NCBI GenBank assembly: GCA_036504975.1
Contig: DASXUF010000005.1
Span: 1 to 38,313, forward strand
DNA length: 38,313 bases
Direction of reading: 5' to 3'
From: Candidatus Binatia bacterium
GTDB lineage: Bacteria; Desulfobacterota; Binatia; UBA9968
Positions 15,327 through 23,281 of the stretch are shown here, one piece after another. The translations under genes and the position numbers were made by a program. The notes beneath the pieces are model-generated. The model was given only the letters and a program-made list of their open reading frames with translations, was not told where the DNA came from and made no database searches. Position 1 is the first letter of the stretch. Each line of letters opens with the position of its first letter.

Positions 15327-16133
15327 TCAAGAAAGTTTGCGATGGGCCAAGGCTGGAAGCTCTCTCCGCACTTTGGCGAGATAGGCGAGATCGACTTCCG
15401 CCGTGATGACGGCGGGCATGTCGGGCGCGCGCGCGATGATCCTTCCCCAAGGATCGACGATCATCGAATTGCCGTAGGTCGCGAAGCTTTTCGGATTGTG
15501 GCCGATTTGATCCGGTGCGATGATGTAAACCTGGTTCTCGATGGCGCGGGCGCGTAACAGCGGCTCCCAGTGCGCTTCGCCGGTCAGTGCCGTGAAGGCA
15601 GCCGGCACAAAAATCACTTGGGCGCCCTTATCGACAAGCGCGCGATAAAGTTCCGGGAAGCGCAGGTCGTAGCAGATCGTAAGTCCCATCCGGCCGAACT
15701 CCGTGTCAGCCGTGACGACTTCCTCCCCGTGCTGGCGCGTCTCAGACTCCAAAGTCGTTACGCCCCGCTCGATCGCGACATCGAAGAGATGGATTTTGCG
15801 GTAGCACCCGAGCTGGCGGCCGTCCGGACCGAAGAAGAGACTCGTATTATAGGACTTCTGTACTTCCGGAATGTCCTCCAGAAAAGATCCGGCAAGGAGG
15901 TAGATGCCGAGATCGCGCGCCAGGCCGGCCATGAGACCGGCGGTCCGGCCGGACAGCGGCTCGGCCTTTTTTTTCTCCTCCGTCTTGTCGCCGCGCCAGT
16001 TGAACACCTCGGGGAGCGCGACGACTTTGGCGCCGCGCGACGCCGCTTCGCGAACCCCGGCTTCGGCCGCCCGCAGGTTAGTCTCCTTATCGTCGGAGGC
16101 GAGCATCTGGATCGCCGCGGCCGTGAACTTCAT
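15327..16133 (-). CDS. Carbon-nitrogen hydrolase (Nit/omega-amidase-like)
   Basis: The 268-residue cytoplasmic protein belongs to the nitrilase superfamily. The catalytic triad is E42 (VALPEVFNW), K113 (CYRKIHLFDV) and C154 (GLTICYDLRFPELYR). The wording of these motifs is closest to Nit1/Nit2, which hydrolyse deaminated glutathione or omega-amides of 2-oxo acids. The ATG is preceded by TTGGAGTGGA. It lies 19 bases after the universal stress protein gene on the same strand, so the two are probably co-transcribed. The exact substrate is not determined by the sequence. Confidence 0.88.
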   Translation of the reverse strand: MKFTAAAIQMLASDDKETNLRAAEAGVREAASRGAKVVALPEVFNWRGDKTEEKKKAEPLSGRTAGLMAGLARDLGIYLLAGSFLEDIPEVQKSYNTSLFFGPDGRQLGCYRKIHLFDVAIERGVTTLESETRQHGEEVVTADTEFGRMGLTICYDLRFPELYRALVDKGAQVIFVPAAFTALTGEAHWEPLLRARAIENQVYIIAPDQIGHNPKSFATYGNSMIVDPWGRIIARAPDMPAVITAEVDLAYLAKVRRELPALAHRKLS

Positions 16134-16152
16134 TCCACTCCAATCCCCCGCG

Positions 16153-16989
16153 CTAACGGTTGAGGAAAACCGGGCACGGACTTTTCCGGAGCACGTATTC
16201 CGTCGTGCTTCCCAGCACCATTTCTATGATCCGACGATGGCCGTACGCCCCGATGAAGAGCAGGTCATAATTAAAGTTGACCAAATAGTCCACAATCTTT
16301 TGTTCCGGGTAACCGCGGGCGAGCTCGTAGCGCGCCTCGATTTCATAAGATCCCAAGTACGAGCGCGCCCTTTGAAGCACCTGCTCGCCCATTTTTTCCT
16401 CTTTCGGAATATGAAGGACGGTGAGAGGCAACCGCAGCCGGGTGCAGAACTCCGCGGCGGACTCCATCGCCGAGCTGGCCCTCTGGCTGCCATCGTAGGC
16501 TAGCAAAGGCCGCTCGATCGCCTTAAAGATTTTCGTGGACACGAAAACCGGACGGGGCGACCGCCGGGTTACGTTCTCGGCCGTCCCTCCCAGCAGCCCG
16601 GTGGAAAATTCTTCATTGATGCCGCGGTGACCGAGCACGACCAGATCGGCCGTCTTGGCGCGCTCGCAGATCTCATTGGGAATGATTCCCATGTCCAGGA
16701 AGGTTTCATGGCGCACTCCCTTCTGCGTGCAGCGCCGACTGAATTCGTCGAGAATAGCCTTGCCTCTCTCTTCCAGCACCTCGCGCATTTTCGTGGAAAA
16801 ATCCAAATAGGGCTCGAACCCCAAAGAGCCCGAGATATCGTGGAAGAAGGTCCCCTCGATCGAGACCATGTCGATGACGTGCTGGCCGAAGAGAGTGCCG
16901 CCCAGCTTTTCCGTCATCCAAAGCGCGTACTCAAGGGCCGCTCTGGAATGATCCGAACCATCGAGAGGAACCAAGATATTCTTGATCAT
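16153..16989 (-). CDS. Tandem universal stress protein (two UspA domains)
   Basis: The 278-residue protein consists of two UspA folds, about residues 1-152 and 158-278. Both keep the ATP-binding motif G-x2-G-x9-G-(S/T): GHRG...GGT near residue 120 in the first and GAYG...GST near residue 250 in the second. The first domain starts MIKNILVPLDGSDHS, the classic Usp opening. The start at 16989 is preferred to the in-frame upstream start at 17031 because GGAGGGAAGC lies directly before it. Such proteins respond to starvation or respiratory stress; no specific role is visible. Confidence 0.9.
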   Translation of the reverse strand: MIKNILVPLDGSDHSRAALEYALWMTEKLGGTLFGQHVIDMVSIEGTFFHDISGSLGFEPYLDFSTKMREVLEERGKAILDEFSRRCTQKGVRHETFLDMGIIPNEICERAKTADLVVLGHRGINEEFSTGLLGGTAENVTRRSPRPVFVSTKIFKAIERPLLAYDGSQRASSAMESAAEFCTRLRLPLTVLHIPKEEKMGEQVLQRARSYLGSYEIEARYELARGYPEQKIVDYLVNFNYDLLFIGAYGHRRIIEMVLGSTTEYVLRKSPCPVFLNR

Positions 16990-17112
16990 GCTTCCCTCCG
17001 GATGCCTCCGCCGCCGTTTCGGGGACAACATAGCAAGGCGCCGGTTTTTTGCAAGGAGTGAATTTTCGGTTTACATGAGCGTAGGAATCAGCGATAATGT
17101 TTTCGGAGACAC

Positions 17113-17370
17113 ATGAAAGCGCTGAAGAAAACCAAAAACGACGCCGCCCTGCAAGAGTTGATGGCGGCGGCCGGCCGGATGAATATAGAGGTCAGAACCG
17201 AAAGGTTATTGAGAGAGGTCGGCTATCACGCGCGCAGCGGGAGATGCCGGTTAAAGGGACAGGATCTCATCATCCTAGACCGCGACGCACCGCTGCCGGA
17301 CCAGGTAGAGTTCCTGGCCGCCGAGCTGGAGGAGAGAAGATCGGCGAGTACTGCAAAATCATCCAGATAA
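17113..17370 (+). CDS. Small conserved-looking protein of unknown function
   Basis: This encodes 85 residues with no signal peptide or membrane segment. The protein is basic at the N terminus (MKALKKTKND), has a mid-section VRTERLLREVGYHARSG and an acidic helix PDQVEFLAAELEERR near the end. I do not recognise a family. The ORF has a GGAG ribosome-binding site eight bases before the ATG. Its end overlaps the 3' end of the convergent DtxR-family gene by 12 bases. It could be functionally linked to the divergent stress protein gene or be independent. Confidence 0.5.
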   Translation: MKALKKTKNDAALQELMAAAGRMNIEVRTERLLREVGYHARSGRCRLKGQDLIILDRDAPLPDQVEFLAAELEERRSASTAKSSR

Positions 17371-18042
17371 CTTGGAAGTCTCAACTCGTATTTTTTTTGC
17401 CGCCTCGATACCGAGAGAAAACTCGTCTTTCCCCACCCTGAGGCTCATGATTCCGAGCGAAGGGGCCACCTCCAGGACCTGAATCTTCGCGCCGGGAAAA
17501 AGTTGGTGGTCTTGCATGAATCCAAGCAGCCTGGCATCTCTTTCACCGCCTTCGGTGATGCGTTCCATGACAACTTCTTTTCCCCCCGCCACCTGATTTA
17601 ACGGCATTTCCTTCCGACGAGAACCGGCGCCCTGGCCCGGTATGAGATTTCCGTGGGGGCAGGTGCTCGGATGACGCAGAAGCTTCGTCAGTTTCTCTTC
17701 CACCTCCGCCGAGATCGCGTGTTCCAGGCGATGCGCTTCTTGATGCGCCTTGACCCAATCCATGCCCAGGATATCGGTCAGCAACCTTTCCGTAAGAAAA
17801 TGACGCCGCAGGATTCCTTCAGCCACCTTTTTTCCTTTGGCCGTCAGGTGAATCTCTTTGCGCTGCTCGACGGTTAGATAGCCCTGGCTCTCCAGCCGCC
17901 GGAGCGTCATGACCATCGTCGAGGGAGAAACCCCCATCTCGTCGGCTACCCGTGCCGCGATCACTGGCTGAATTTCCTCTCCCAGGACAAAGATCGTCCT
18001 CAAATAATCCTCCGCGGTCGGCGTAATCTTGGAATTGTCCAT
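17359..18042 (-). CDS. DtxR/MntR-family metal-dependent transcriptional regulator
   Basis: The 227-residue protein has an N-terminal winged helix (recognition segment MGVSPSTMVMTLRRLESQGY), a dimerisation/metal-binding domain (RRHFLTERLL, HRLEHAIS, CPHGN) and a C-terminal SH3-like FeoA domain (from about residue 150). These features define DtxR/IdeR-type repressors that use Fe2+ or Mn2+ as corepressor. It is divergently transcribed from the PhnD-like gene, with overlapping inverted repeats in the shared 140-base intergenic region. It probably represses the downstream transporter cluster when metal is plentiful (inference). No good Shine-Dalgarno sequence precedes the ATG. Confidence 0.9.
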   Translation of the reverse strand: MDNSKITPTAEDYLRTIFVLGEEIQPVIAARVADEMGVSPSTMVMTLRRLESQGYLTVEQRKEIHLTAKGKKVAEGILRRHFLTERLLTDILGMDWVKAHQEAHRLEHAISAEVEEKLTKLLRHPSTCPHGNLIPGQGAGSRRKEMPLNQVAGGKEVVMERITEGGERDARLLGFMQDHQLFPGAKIQVLEVAPSLGIMSLRVGKDEFSLGIEAAKKIRVETSKLSG

Positions 18043-18081
18043 GTCTTGACAAGCTTTTTCTGTTAGTGTATGCGAATATTC

Positions 18082-18113
18082 TTAGTTCAGTCGATAAAAC
18101 TAAATTGCTGAAC
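18082..18113. promoter_or_regulatory. Nested inverted repeats, candidate DtxR-family operator
   Basis: TTAGTT (18082-18087) is repeated inverted as AACTAA (18098-18103), and GTTCAG (18085-18090) as CTGAAC (18108-18113). They sit between the divergent regulator and the PhnD-like gene. A possible plus-strand -35 TTGACA lies at 18046-18051 with a weak -10 TATGCG after 17 bases. A minus-strand TTGAGT-N17-TTTTAT pair would place the repeats over the regulator's own -10. The match to the DtxR consensus is only general. Confidence 0.4.
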
Positions 18114-18182
18114 CGAACTCAAGATATGCATTACATCGATGATCTTATTTGAGTCGGCCGGCGAGGTCAAGAGAGGTGAATC

Positions 18183-19124
18183 ATGGGTCGTTTATTAGGA
18201 AGCGCTAAAATGGCTGGTCTTCTGGCAGCGGCGCTCTTTGTTTTCGTTGGGCCGCAAAAACTGCCCGCTGAGGAGCGGGTGGTGATCGCGATCCAACCGA
18301 CGCTCTCCAGCGACGAGATGTTGACCAAATCCAAACCGCTGCAGCAGTTCCTCGAGCAGAGTCTTGGAGGAAAGACCAAAGTAGAGATTTATGTTCCGAC
18401 CAGCTTTGCAGCCGTAGTCGAGTCTTTGCGTTTTGGTCATGCGCACGTTGCGTTCATGTCGGCATGGCCAGCCCAATTGGCCGCGCAGTTGGGCGGCGCC
18501 GAGGTCGCCTTGGCGGAAGTGCGGCAGGTGCTACACGGGAAAGACAAGGTTGAGGCGCCTTATTATTTTTCCTACTGGGTGGTGCCGTCCAATTCACCGC
18601 ACCAGAGCCTGCATTCTTTGAAAGGCAAGACGGTTTGTTTTCCAAGTCCGATTTCGACCTCCGGCTATGTGGCGCCGATGGGCCGTCTGGCAGAGTTGAA
18701 CCTTTTGCAGACACCGGAGGGTAAGGAGGCGGATCCAAAAACGTTCTTTAAGGAAGTTATCTTTGGCGGCGGTTACGCGCAGTGCTGGCAGGCGCTGAAA
18801 CAAGGACAGGTGGACGTAACCATCATCGCCGGCGACGTTCCGGAGAAGCTCTATAACGAAGTGCTCGGCTCGACGCGCGTGCTTGAGCAGCAGGGGCCGA
18901 TTCCTTCCCATGCCGTCGTCGTAAGCAAAGAACTCAAGGATCCGCTCCGCGCAAAAGTCATTCAAGCCATAGAAAAATTGAGCCAGCCGGAGCACAGGGA
19001 CATGATGCGTTCTTTCATCTCGAGCCTCTTCGTCGGATTCAAGCCGACGACGACCGCTGAACACCTGGGACCTCTGACGCGCTACTTGAAATTGGCGCGT
19101 CTCAAATACACGGAGCGCTTGTGA
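18183..19124 (+). CDS. PhnD-like periplasmic substrate-binding protein
   Basis: The 313-residue protein has a signal peptide (to about residue 30) and the PhnD/phosphonate-binding fold, with the STSGY segment (FPSPISTSGYVAPM) and GQVDVTIIAG typical of the family. The usual His-containing ligand segment before the G-x-V-D motif reads GGGYAQCWQALKQ, so ligand contacts may differ. The ATG follows AGAGGTGAATC. It overlaps the next ATPase gene by four bases. The family binds phosphonates or phosphite, but here it is flanked by a DtxR regulator and an FTR1 iron permease with no C-P lyase genes. Transport of iron, another metal or a metal complex is therefore the better guess (inference). Confidence 0.82.
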   Translation: MGRLLGSAKMAGLLAAALFVFVGPQKLPAEERVVIAIQPTLSSDEMLTKSKPLQQFLEQSLGGKTKVEIYVPTSFAAVVESLRFGHAHVAFMSAWPAQLAAQLGGAEVALAEVRQVLHGKDKVEAPYYFSYWVVPSNSPHQSLHSLKGKTVCFPSPISTSGYVAPMGRLAELNLLQTPEGKEADPKTFFKEVIFGGGYAQCWQALKQGQVDVTIIAGDVPEKLYNEVLGSTRVLEQQGPIPSHAVVVSKELKDPLRAKVIQAIEKLSQPEHRDMMRSFISSLFVGFKPTTTAEHLGPLTRYLKLARLKYTERL

Positions 19125-19852
19125 GCGAAACCACCGGCATCGAACCAGCGCTTCGGGCCAAAGGCGTCTCTTTCGCTTACAATGACGAGGAGTGGGTCTT
19201 AAAAGATATTTCTCTAGACCTGCCCCGAGGCAAGCTCACCATGCTCATGGGGCCCTCGGGGTCCGGAAAAACCACCCTTCTCAAAGTGCTGGCAGGAATC
19301 ATCAAACCGCAGCACGGACAGGTTGCAGTGCTGAATCATGCGATTGAGCAACAGAACCAAAGAAAGCTCAGCTCGCTTATCGGTTACATTCCCCAGCAAC
19401 TGGGGCTCGTCCGGAATTTGACCGCCATGGAGAACGTCCTGATGGGCGCTTTGGGACGCTGCGGGCACGCGAAAGCCTTGTTGGGGATTTTCCCTGGCTA
19501 TGAAATAGAACAGGCCCAAGCGGCGCTCGATTTGATGGGGATCGGCCATAAAGGATCCGAAACCGTTTTTCGCATGAGCGGCGGGGAGCGCCAGCGGGTT
19601 GCGATCGCGCGGACGTTATTGCAGCGGCCGCAGGTCGTGCTGGCCGACGAGTTTGTCTCCGATCTCGATCTCGCGTTGGCGTCGGAGATATTGGGCCGTA
19701 TGCGCCGCGCCGCGGCGCAAGAACAAATCACCTTCCTCATGAGCATGCATCGGGTGGGGTTACGCGATTTCGGCGACCACATTCTGACCCTGAGCAACGG
19801 ACAGGTCGCGCTCGGTTCTACAAACAGCCCTCAGTCGGAATCTTCAAGTTGA
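19121..19852 (+). CDS. PhnC-like ABC transporter ATP-binding protein
   Basis: The 243-residue ATPase starts with GTG overlapping the stop of the binding-protein gene. It has Walker A GPSGSGKTTLLK, Q-loop GYIPQQLGLV, signature MSGGERQRVAIA, Walker B VVLADEF and switch histidine in SMHRVGL. The residue after the Walker B Glu is Phe rather than the usual Pro. The family is the PhnC/phosphonate branch. It powers the permease encoded nine bases downstream. The function follows that of the operon: probable metal or metal-complex uptake. Confidence 0.88.
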   Translation: MSETTGIEPALRAKGVSFAYNDEEWVLKDISLDLPRGKLTMLMGPSGSGKTTLLKVLAGIIKPQHGQVAVLNHAIEQQNQRKLSSLIGYIPQQLGLVRNLTAMENVLMGALGRCGHAKALLGIFPGYEIEQAQAALDLMGIGHKGSETVFRMSGGERQRVAIARTLLQRPQVVLADEFVSDLDLALASEILGRMRRAAAQEQITFLMSMHRVGLRDFGDHILTLSNGQVALGSTNSPQSESSS

Positions 19853-19861
19853 GATCCCATC

Positions 19862-20626
19862 GTGAGAACAAACCTCCTGGTTTCGTCGGTCCTTATTTTT
19901 CTTTTAGGGATCGTACTGGCGGACTTCGGTTTTTTCGACGGAGCGCGGATGCTGAGGGGCTTGCGAAATCTGGGCATCTTGACGTCGGAGATGATTCCTC
20001 CGGACGCCAGCGTGCTTCCGGTCGCCGGAATGGCCCTCTGGGAAACGGTGCAAATGTCGTTCGCCGGAACCCTATTGGGCTTTCTCGCTTCCCTCCCGTT
20101 AAGCGTCCTGGGCACACGGCACTTATTTTCACCTATAATATCCGGCGCCGCTCGTTTTGTCGCCGCCACGATCCGAACCATTCCTGTGCTGTTGTGGGCG
20201 ATCATTTTCGTGATTCTGGTCGGTCTCGGCCCGTTGGCGGGCACTCTCGGCATCGGCGCCTACACCGTAGGCTATCTCGCCAAAATATACGCGGACCTTT
20301 TCGAGGGAACCGACCCCGAGGTTATCGAAGCGGTGCAAAGTACCGGCGCTTCCAAACTCCACCTGGTGCGCTTCGTCTTCCTTCCCGAAGGCGCCAATGC
20401 GATTTTAACCCAACTTCTTTTCATGCTGGAATATAATGTTCGCGCTTCTTCCATCCTAGGCTTTGTCGGCGCGGGCGGCATCGGCTTCGTCATGCAAGTC
20501 TACCTGCAAACTTTAGAATATCGGCGCTTAGCCACCGTGTTGCTTTTGATTCTGCTCGTGGTTCTAACGATGGACGGGCTGAGCGCCTGGTTGCGACGGC
20601 GGTTCCTTCTTACGACGAGGTCCTAG
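19862..20626 (+). CDS. PhnE-like ABC transporter permease
   Basis: The 254-residue membrane protein starts with GTG and has about six hydrophobic segments. It has the coupling-loop segment EVIEAVQSTGASKLHLVRF followed by VFLPEGAN, typical of PhnE permeases, and the FVGAGGIGF motif near residue 202. It completes the PhnDCE-like importer and lies ten bases before the cytochrome c/FTR1 gene. The Shine-Dalgarno sequence is weak, suggesting translational coupling with the ATPase gene. Confidence 0.86.
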   Translation: MRTNLLVSSVLIFLLGIVLADFGFFDGARMLRGLRNLGILTSEMIPPDASVLPVAGMALWETVQMSFAGTLLGFLASLPLSVLGTRHLFSPIISGAARFVAATIRTIPVLLWAIIFVILVGLGPLAGTLGIGAYTVGYLAKIYADLFEGTDPEVIEAVQSTGASKLHLVRFVFLPEGANAILTQLLFMLEYNVRASSILGFVGAGGIGFVMQVYLQTLEYRRLATVLLLILLVVLTMDGLSAWLRRRFLLTTRS

Positions 20627-20635
20627 AGAACCGGC

Positions 20636-22591
20636 ATGATCCTTCCTGCGGCAAACCTAAGCCGTCTCCTTGTTGTCTCGTGTTTGCTTCTTGCCCCGCA
20701 CCTTGCCCTGGCCGCGGAGGAAGCGAGAAAACTCGTAACCGTCGTGGATTACATCGGCGGCGACTACAAAAACGCCGTGCAGGCAGGGAAAGTGATTCAT
20801 CCAGAGGAATATCGGGAGATGAAAGAGTTCTCTCAAAGAAGCCTGGAGCTCGCGAAGCAGCTCAAGGCGGGAGAGAAGAGAGATATCGAACAAAACGTGA
20901 AAAAGCTCGCGGTCCTGATCGATCGGAAGGCGGACGAGAAAGCGGTGGCTGATTTATCGAGGGATATCAAAGAAAAGCTTATCAAAACTTATAAGATCGT
21001 CACCTATCCTCGGACCCTACCATCCCTGCAGGCAGGGAAAACCGTGTTCATTCAGAACTGCGCTCAATGCCACGGCGAGGACGGCAAGGGCGACGAGCCG
21101 GGCCGCGCGACGATGAACCCGAAAGAGCCGGCGCCGACGGATTTTACTGATCCGAACGTTATGAACGGACTTTCTCCTTTCAAAGCGTTCAACATCATTT
21201 CCTTTGGAGTCGAAGGAACCGCCATGCCGAACTTTTCCGCGCTCACCGAGGAGGAACGCTGGCAGGCGGCCTTTTATGTTTTATCGCTTCGATTTACCGC
21301 TGAAGAAGCCGCGCAAGGTGCCGCTCTTATTTCAACCGCGAAGGTTCCAGCCGAGCTGCAACATGTCGAACCGTTGTCGACGTCCACGGATGCGGAGCTG
21401 ACAGAAAAACTGAAACCTTTGTTTCAGGAGAACCAATCACGCCGGGTTCTAGCGTATCTCAGACGAGGAATTTTGGAGCAACAACAAAACCAAGCTCCCT
21501 TGATCGCGGCACGGACGCTCCTGGCGGAGGCGATGGCCTTCTACGAAAAAAACGAAAAGGACAAGGCTTATCAAAGAGCCGTCGACGCCTACCTTGACGG
21601 TTTGGAGCTCGCCGAGGCGGAACTCTTTGCCAAAGACCTTTCGTTTGGGCACGCCCTGGAGGATCAATTCACCCAGTTCAGGAATGCCATAAGACGCGGC
21701 GACAGCATCGCCGAGGTCCGTAGTCTCTATATGCAGATCACCGCCGGATTGGATCGGGCTACGCAGATATTGTCCAGTCATGACACCCTCAACGACAGCT
21801 ACATTTTCATAAATGCGCTGCTCATCATCTTACGGGAAGGCTTGGAAGTGGCTTTGATTTTGGCGGCCATCCTGGCGTCGCTGAAGATCATGGGCGCAAC
21901 CGAGGCCATGCGTTACATCCACCTGGGTTGGATTCTGGCTATCGCCGCCGGGTTGGTCACCTGGTTTGTAGCTCAATCGTTTCTTTCACTGAGCGGAAAG
22001 CATAGGGAAGCGATAGAAGGTTTCACCACACTTGTCGCTGCGGTCGTTCTCTTCTACGTGGGCTACTGGCTACACACGAAGGCCGAAGCCAGGAAGTGGC
22101 AACAGTTCATCCGCGACAAGGTTCAAGGGGCGCTCTCGCGACAGCGCCTGCTTGCGCTGGCAGGAGTTTCGTTCGTCGCGACTTATCGAGAAGCCTTCGA
22201 AGTGGTGCTTTTTTACCAAGCGCTCTGGCTCCAAAGCGCCGCCAACCCAAAGCCGGTGGTTTCGGGATTTGCCGCGGGCGCCGCCGTGCTGTGCCTGGTA
22301 ACGATCGTTCTTTTTAAACTCGGATTAAAGATACCCATCAACTATTTCTTCGGTACGACGGGCATCTTGCTCTATCTGCTGGCGCTCGTCTTTGCCGGGC
22401 AAGGCGTACGGGAACTTCAGGCCACGGGCTGGTTCAGCGTGACCCCGCTCCGCTTTCCGCCGCAGATCAGCGCGCTGGGAATTTATCCGACCGTGGAGAC
22501 TCTCGCGGCCCAAGCCTTAGTGCTCCTGGCGTTGATTGCCATGACTCTCCGGGCGTATCGAGAACACGGGGGCGAGGTCAAAGGAACCTGA
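20636..22591 (+). CDS. Cytochrome c / FTR1-family iron permease fusion
   Basis: The 651-residue protein has a signal peptide (to about residue 27), a helical periplasmic region, a monohaem cytochrome c domain (CAQCH at 142-146, likely axial Met197 in GTAMPNF), a further helical periplasmic region (about 225-385) and a C-terminal FTR1 permease domain with about seven membrane segments. The two iron-binding REXXE motifs of FTR1/EfeU are REGLE (400-404) and REAFE (518-522), with a further REAIEG segment near 458. FTR1 permeases import ferric iron coupled to ferrous iron oxidation, and the fused cytochrome may accept that electron. This is the strongest evidence that the cluster handles iron. Confidence 0.92.
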   Translation: MILPAANLSRLLVVSCLLLAPHLALAAEEARKLVTVVDYIGGDYKNAVQAGKVIHPEEYREMKEFSQRSLELAKQLKAGEKRDIEQNVKKLAVLIDRKADEKAVADLSRDIKEKLIKTYKIVTYPRTLPSLQAGKTVFIQNCAQCHGEDGKGDEPGRATMNPKEPAPTDFTDPNVMNGLSPFKAFNIISFGVEGTAMPNFSALTEEERWQAAFYVLSLRFTAEEAAQGAALISTAKVPAELQHVEPLSTSTDAELTEKLKPLFQENQSRRVLAYLRRGILEQQQNQAPLIAARTLLAEAMAFYEKNEKDKAYQRAVDAYLDGLELAEAELFAKDLSFGHALEDQFTQFRNAIRRGDSIAEVRSLYMQITAGLDRATQILSSHDTLNDSYIFINALLIILREGLEVALILAAILASLKIMGATEAMRYIHLGWILAIAAGLVTWFVAQSFLSLSGKHREAIEGFTTLVAAVVLFYVGYWLHTKAEARKWQQFIRDKVQGALSRQRLLALAGVSFVATYREAFEVVLFYQALWLQSAANPKPVVSGFAAGAAVLCLVTIVLFKLGLKIPINYFFGTTGILLYLLALVFAGQGVRELQATGWFSVTPLRFPPQISALGIYPTVETLAAQALVLLALIAMTLRAYREHGGEVKGT

Positions 22592-22593
22592 TC

Positions 22594-22788
22594 GTGGAGC
22601 ACCGCGCCGGAAAAAAGAATTGGAGCAGCCGTGGAGCGGAGAAACCCTTGCGCTGTCTCTGCGGCAGCCTTTTGGCGCGGCTGGTTGCGGACGGCGTAGA
22701 ACTCAAATGCCGCAAGTGCAAACGTCAGATCGTCGTTCCTTTGCTAGACGAGAACGATTCCGCGAAGAGTGAAGTTATGTGGAAGTAA
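22594..22788 (+). CDS. Com-like small zinc-ribbon protein
   Basis: This encodes 64 residues starting with GTG two bases after the iron permease stop. It has a cysteine pattern C-x-C-G...C-x2-C (LRCLCGSLLARLV and LKCRKCKRQIVV), as in the Com family named after the phage Mu translational regulator. Stand-alone Com-like proteins are common in bacterial genomes and of unknown role. Its tight coupling to the iron permease is notable, and zinc or iron could bind the four cysteines. No prophage genes are nearby, so a phage origin is unlikely. Confidence 0.65.
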   Translation: MEHRAGKKNWSSRGAEKPLRCLCGSLLARLVADGVELKCRKCKRQIVVPLLDENDSAKSEVMWK

Positions 22789-22836
22789 GCTGACCCTATT
22801 TGAAATTTTTTGAGAGGCCGGAGGTCTTGAACCCAG

Positions 22837-22879
22837 AGCCCGGGATCCACGGAAACGTGTCCCGGGCTTTTTTATTTTT
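22837..22879 (+). terminator. Strong intrinsic terminator inside the iron gene run
   Basis: AGCCCGGGA (from 22837) pairs perfectly with TCCCGGGCT, with an inner CACG-GAAA-CGTG hairpin, followed by TTTTTT-A-TTTTT. It lies 49 bases after the Com-like gene and only about 24 bases before the cupredoxin ATG. Downstream genes therefore need either read-through or a promoter overlapping the hairpin. Confidence 0.88.
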
Positions 22880-22903
22880 CGGAAAAAGAAAAGGAGAAGG
22901 AAG

Positions 22904-23266
22904 ATGAAATATTCCGTCGTTGTTTTCAGCCTAGTGGCGCTCGCAACATTCACGAGTGCGGCCAGCGCTCCGGTCGATGACGTTGTCGAGCTGCGTTTTG
23001 AGCATCGTCGCTTTGCTCCTCAGACAATCACCGTGCCGGCCAACCGGCCGTTCAAGATAAAGATCGTCAACGCCAGCAAGGAAGCGATCGAATTCGAAAG
23101 CTTCAAGATCAACCGTGAAAAGGTTATCGGACCCGGCGAGACGATCGTTGTACCCATGCCTGCTCTGAAGCCGGGCAGCTATGACTTTTACGATGATTTT
23201 CCACTCGGATGTTCCCGAGGGAATCATGATCGCCAAATAAGATCCACAGGCAACTTCAGGGGATGA
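22904..23266 (+). CDS. Periplasmic cupredoxin-like protein, apparently frameshifted near its C terminus
   Basis: The reading frame gives 120 residues: a signal peptide (to about residue 22), then a cupredoxin-like domain (VVELRFEHRRFAPQTITVPA, later KPGSYDFYDDF). Family members (Cupredoxin_1, found beside FTR1 and EfeO proteins) normally end with a Phe-His segment and a hydrophobic strand. In this sequence the frame after YDDF turns into an arginine-rich tail. Removing one T from TTTT at 23197-23200 restores HSDVPEGIMIAK and a stop at 23238-23240, exactly the expected ending. This is either a real mutation or a sequencing/assembly error. It has an excellent ribosome-binding site (AAGGAGAAGGAAG). 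It probably binds iron or copper for the FTR1 system. Confidence 0.8.
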   Translation: MKYSVVVFSLVALATFTSAASAPVDDVVELRFEHRRFAPQTITVPANRPFKIKIVNASKEAIEFESFKINREKVIGPGETIVVPMPALKPGSYDFYDDFPLGCSRGNHDRQIRSTGNFRG

Positions 23267-23281
23267 AAAGGAGATTGTAAA

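Noticed and set aside
18183-20626. Phosphonate transporter assignment
   Set aside because: The genes are PhnDCE-like, but there is no C-P lyase or phosphonatase gene and the context is a metal regulator and iron permease; family names are given without phn symbols.
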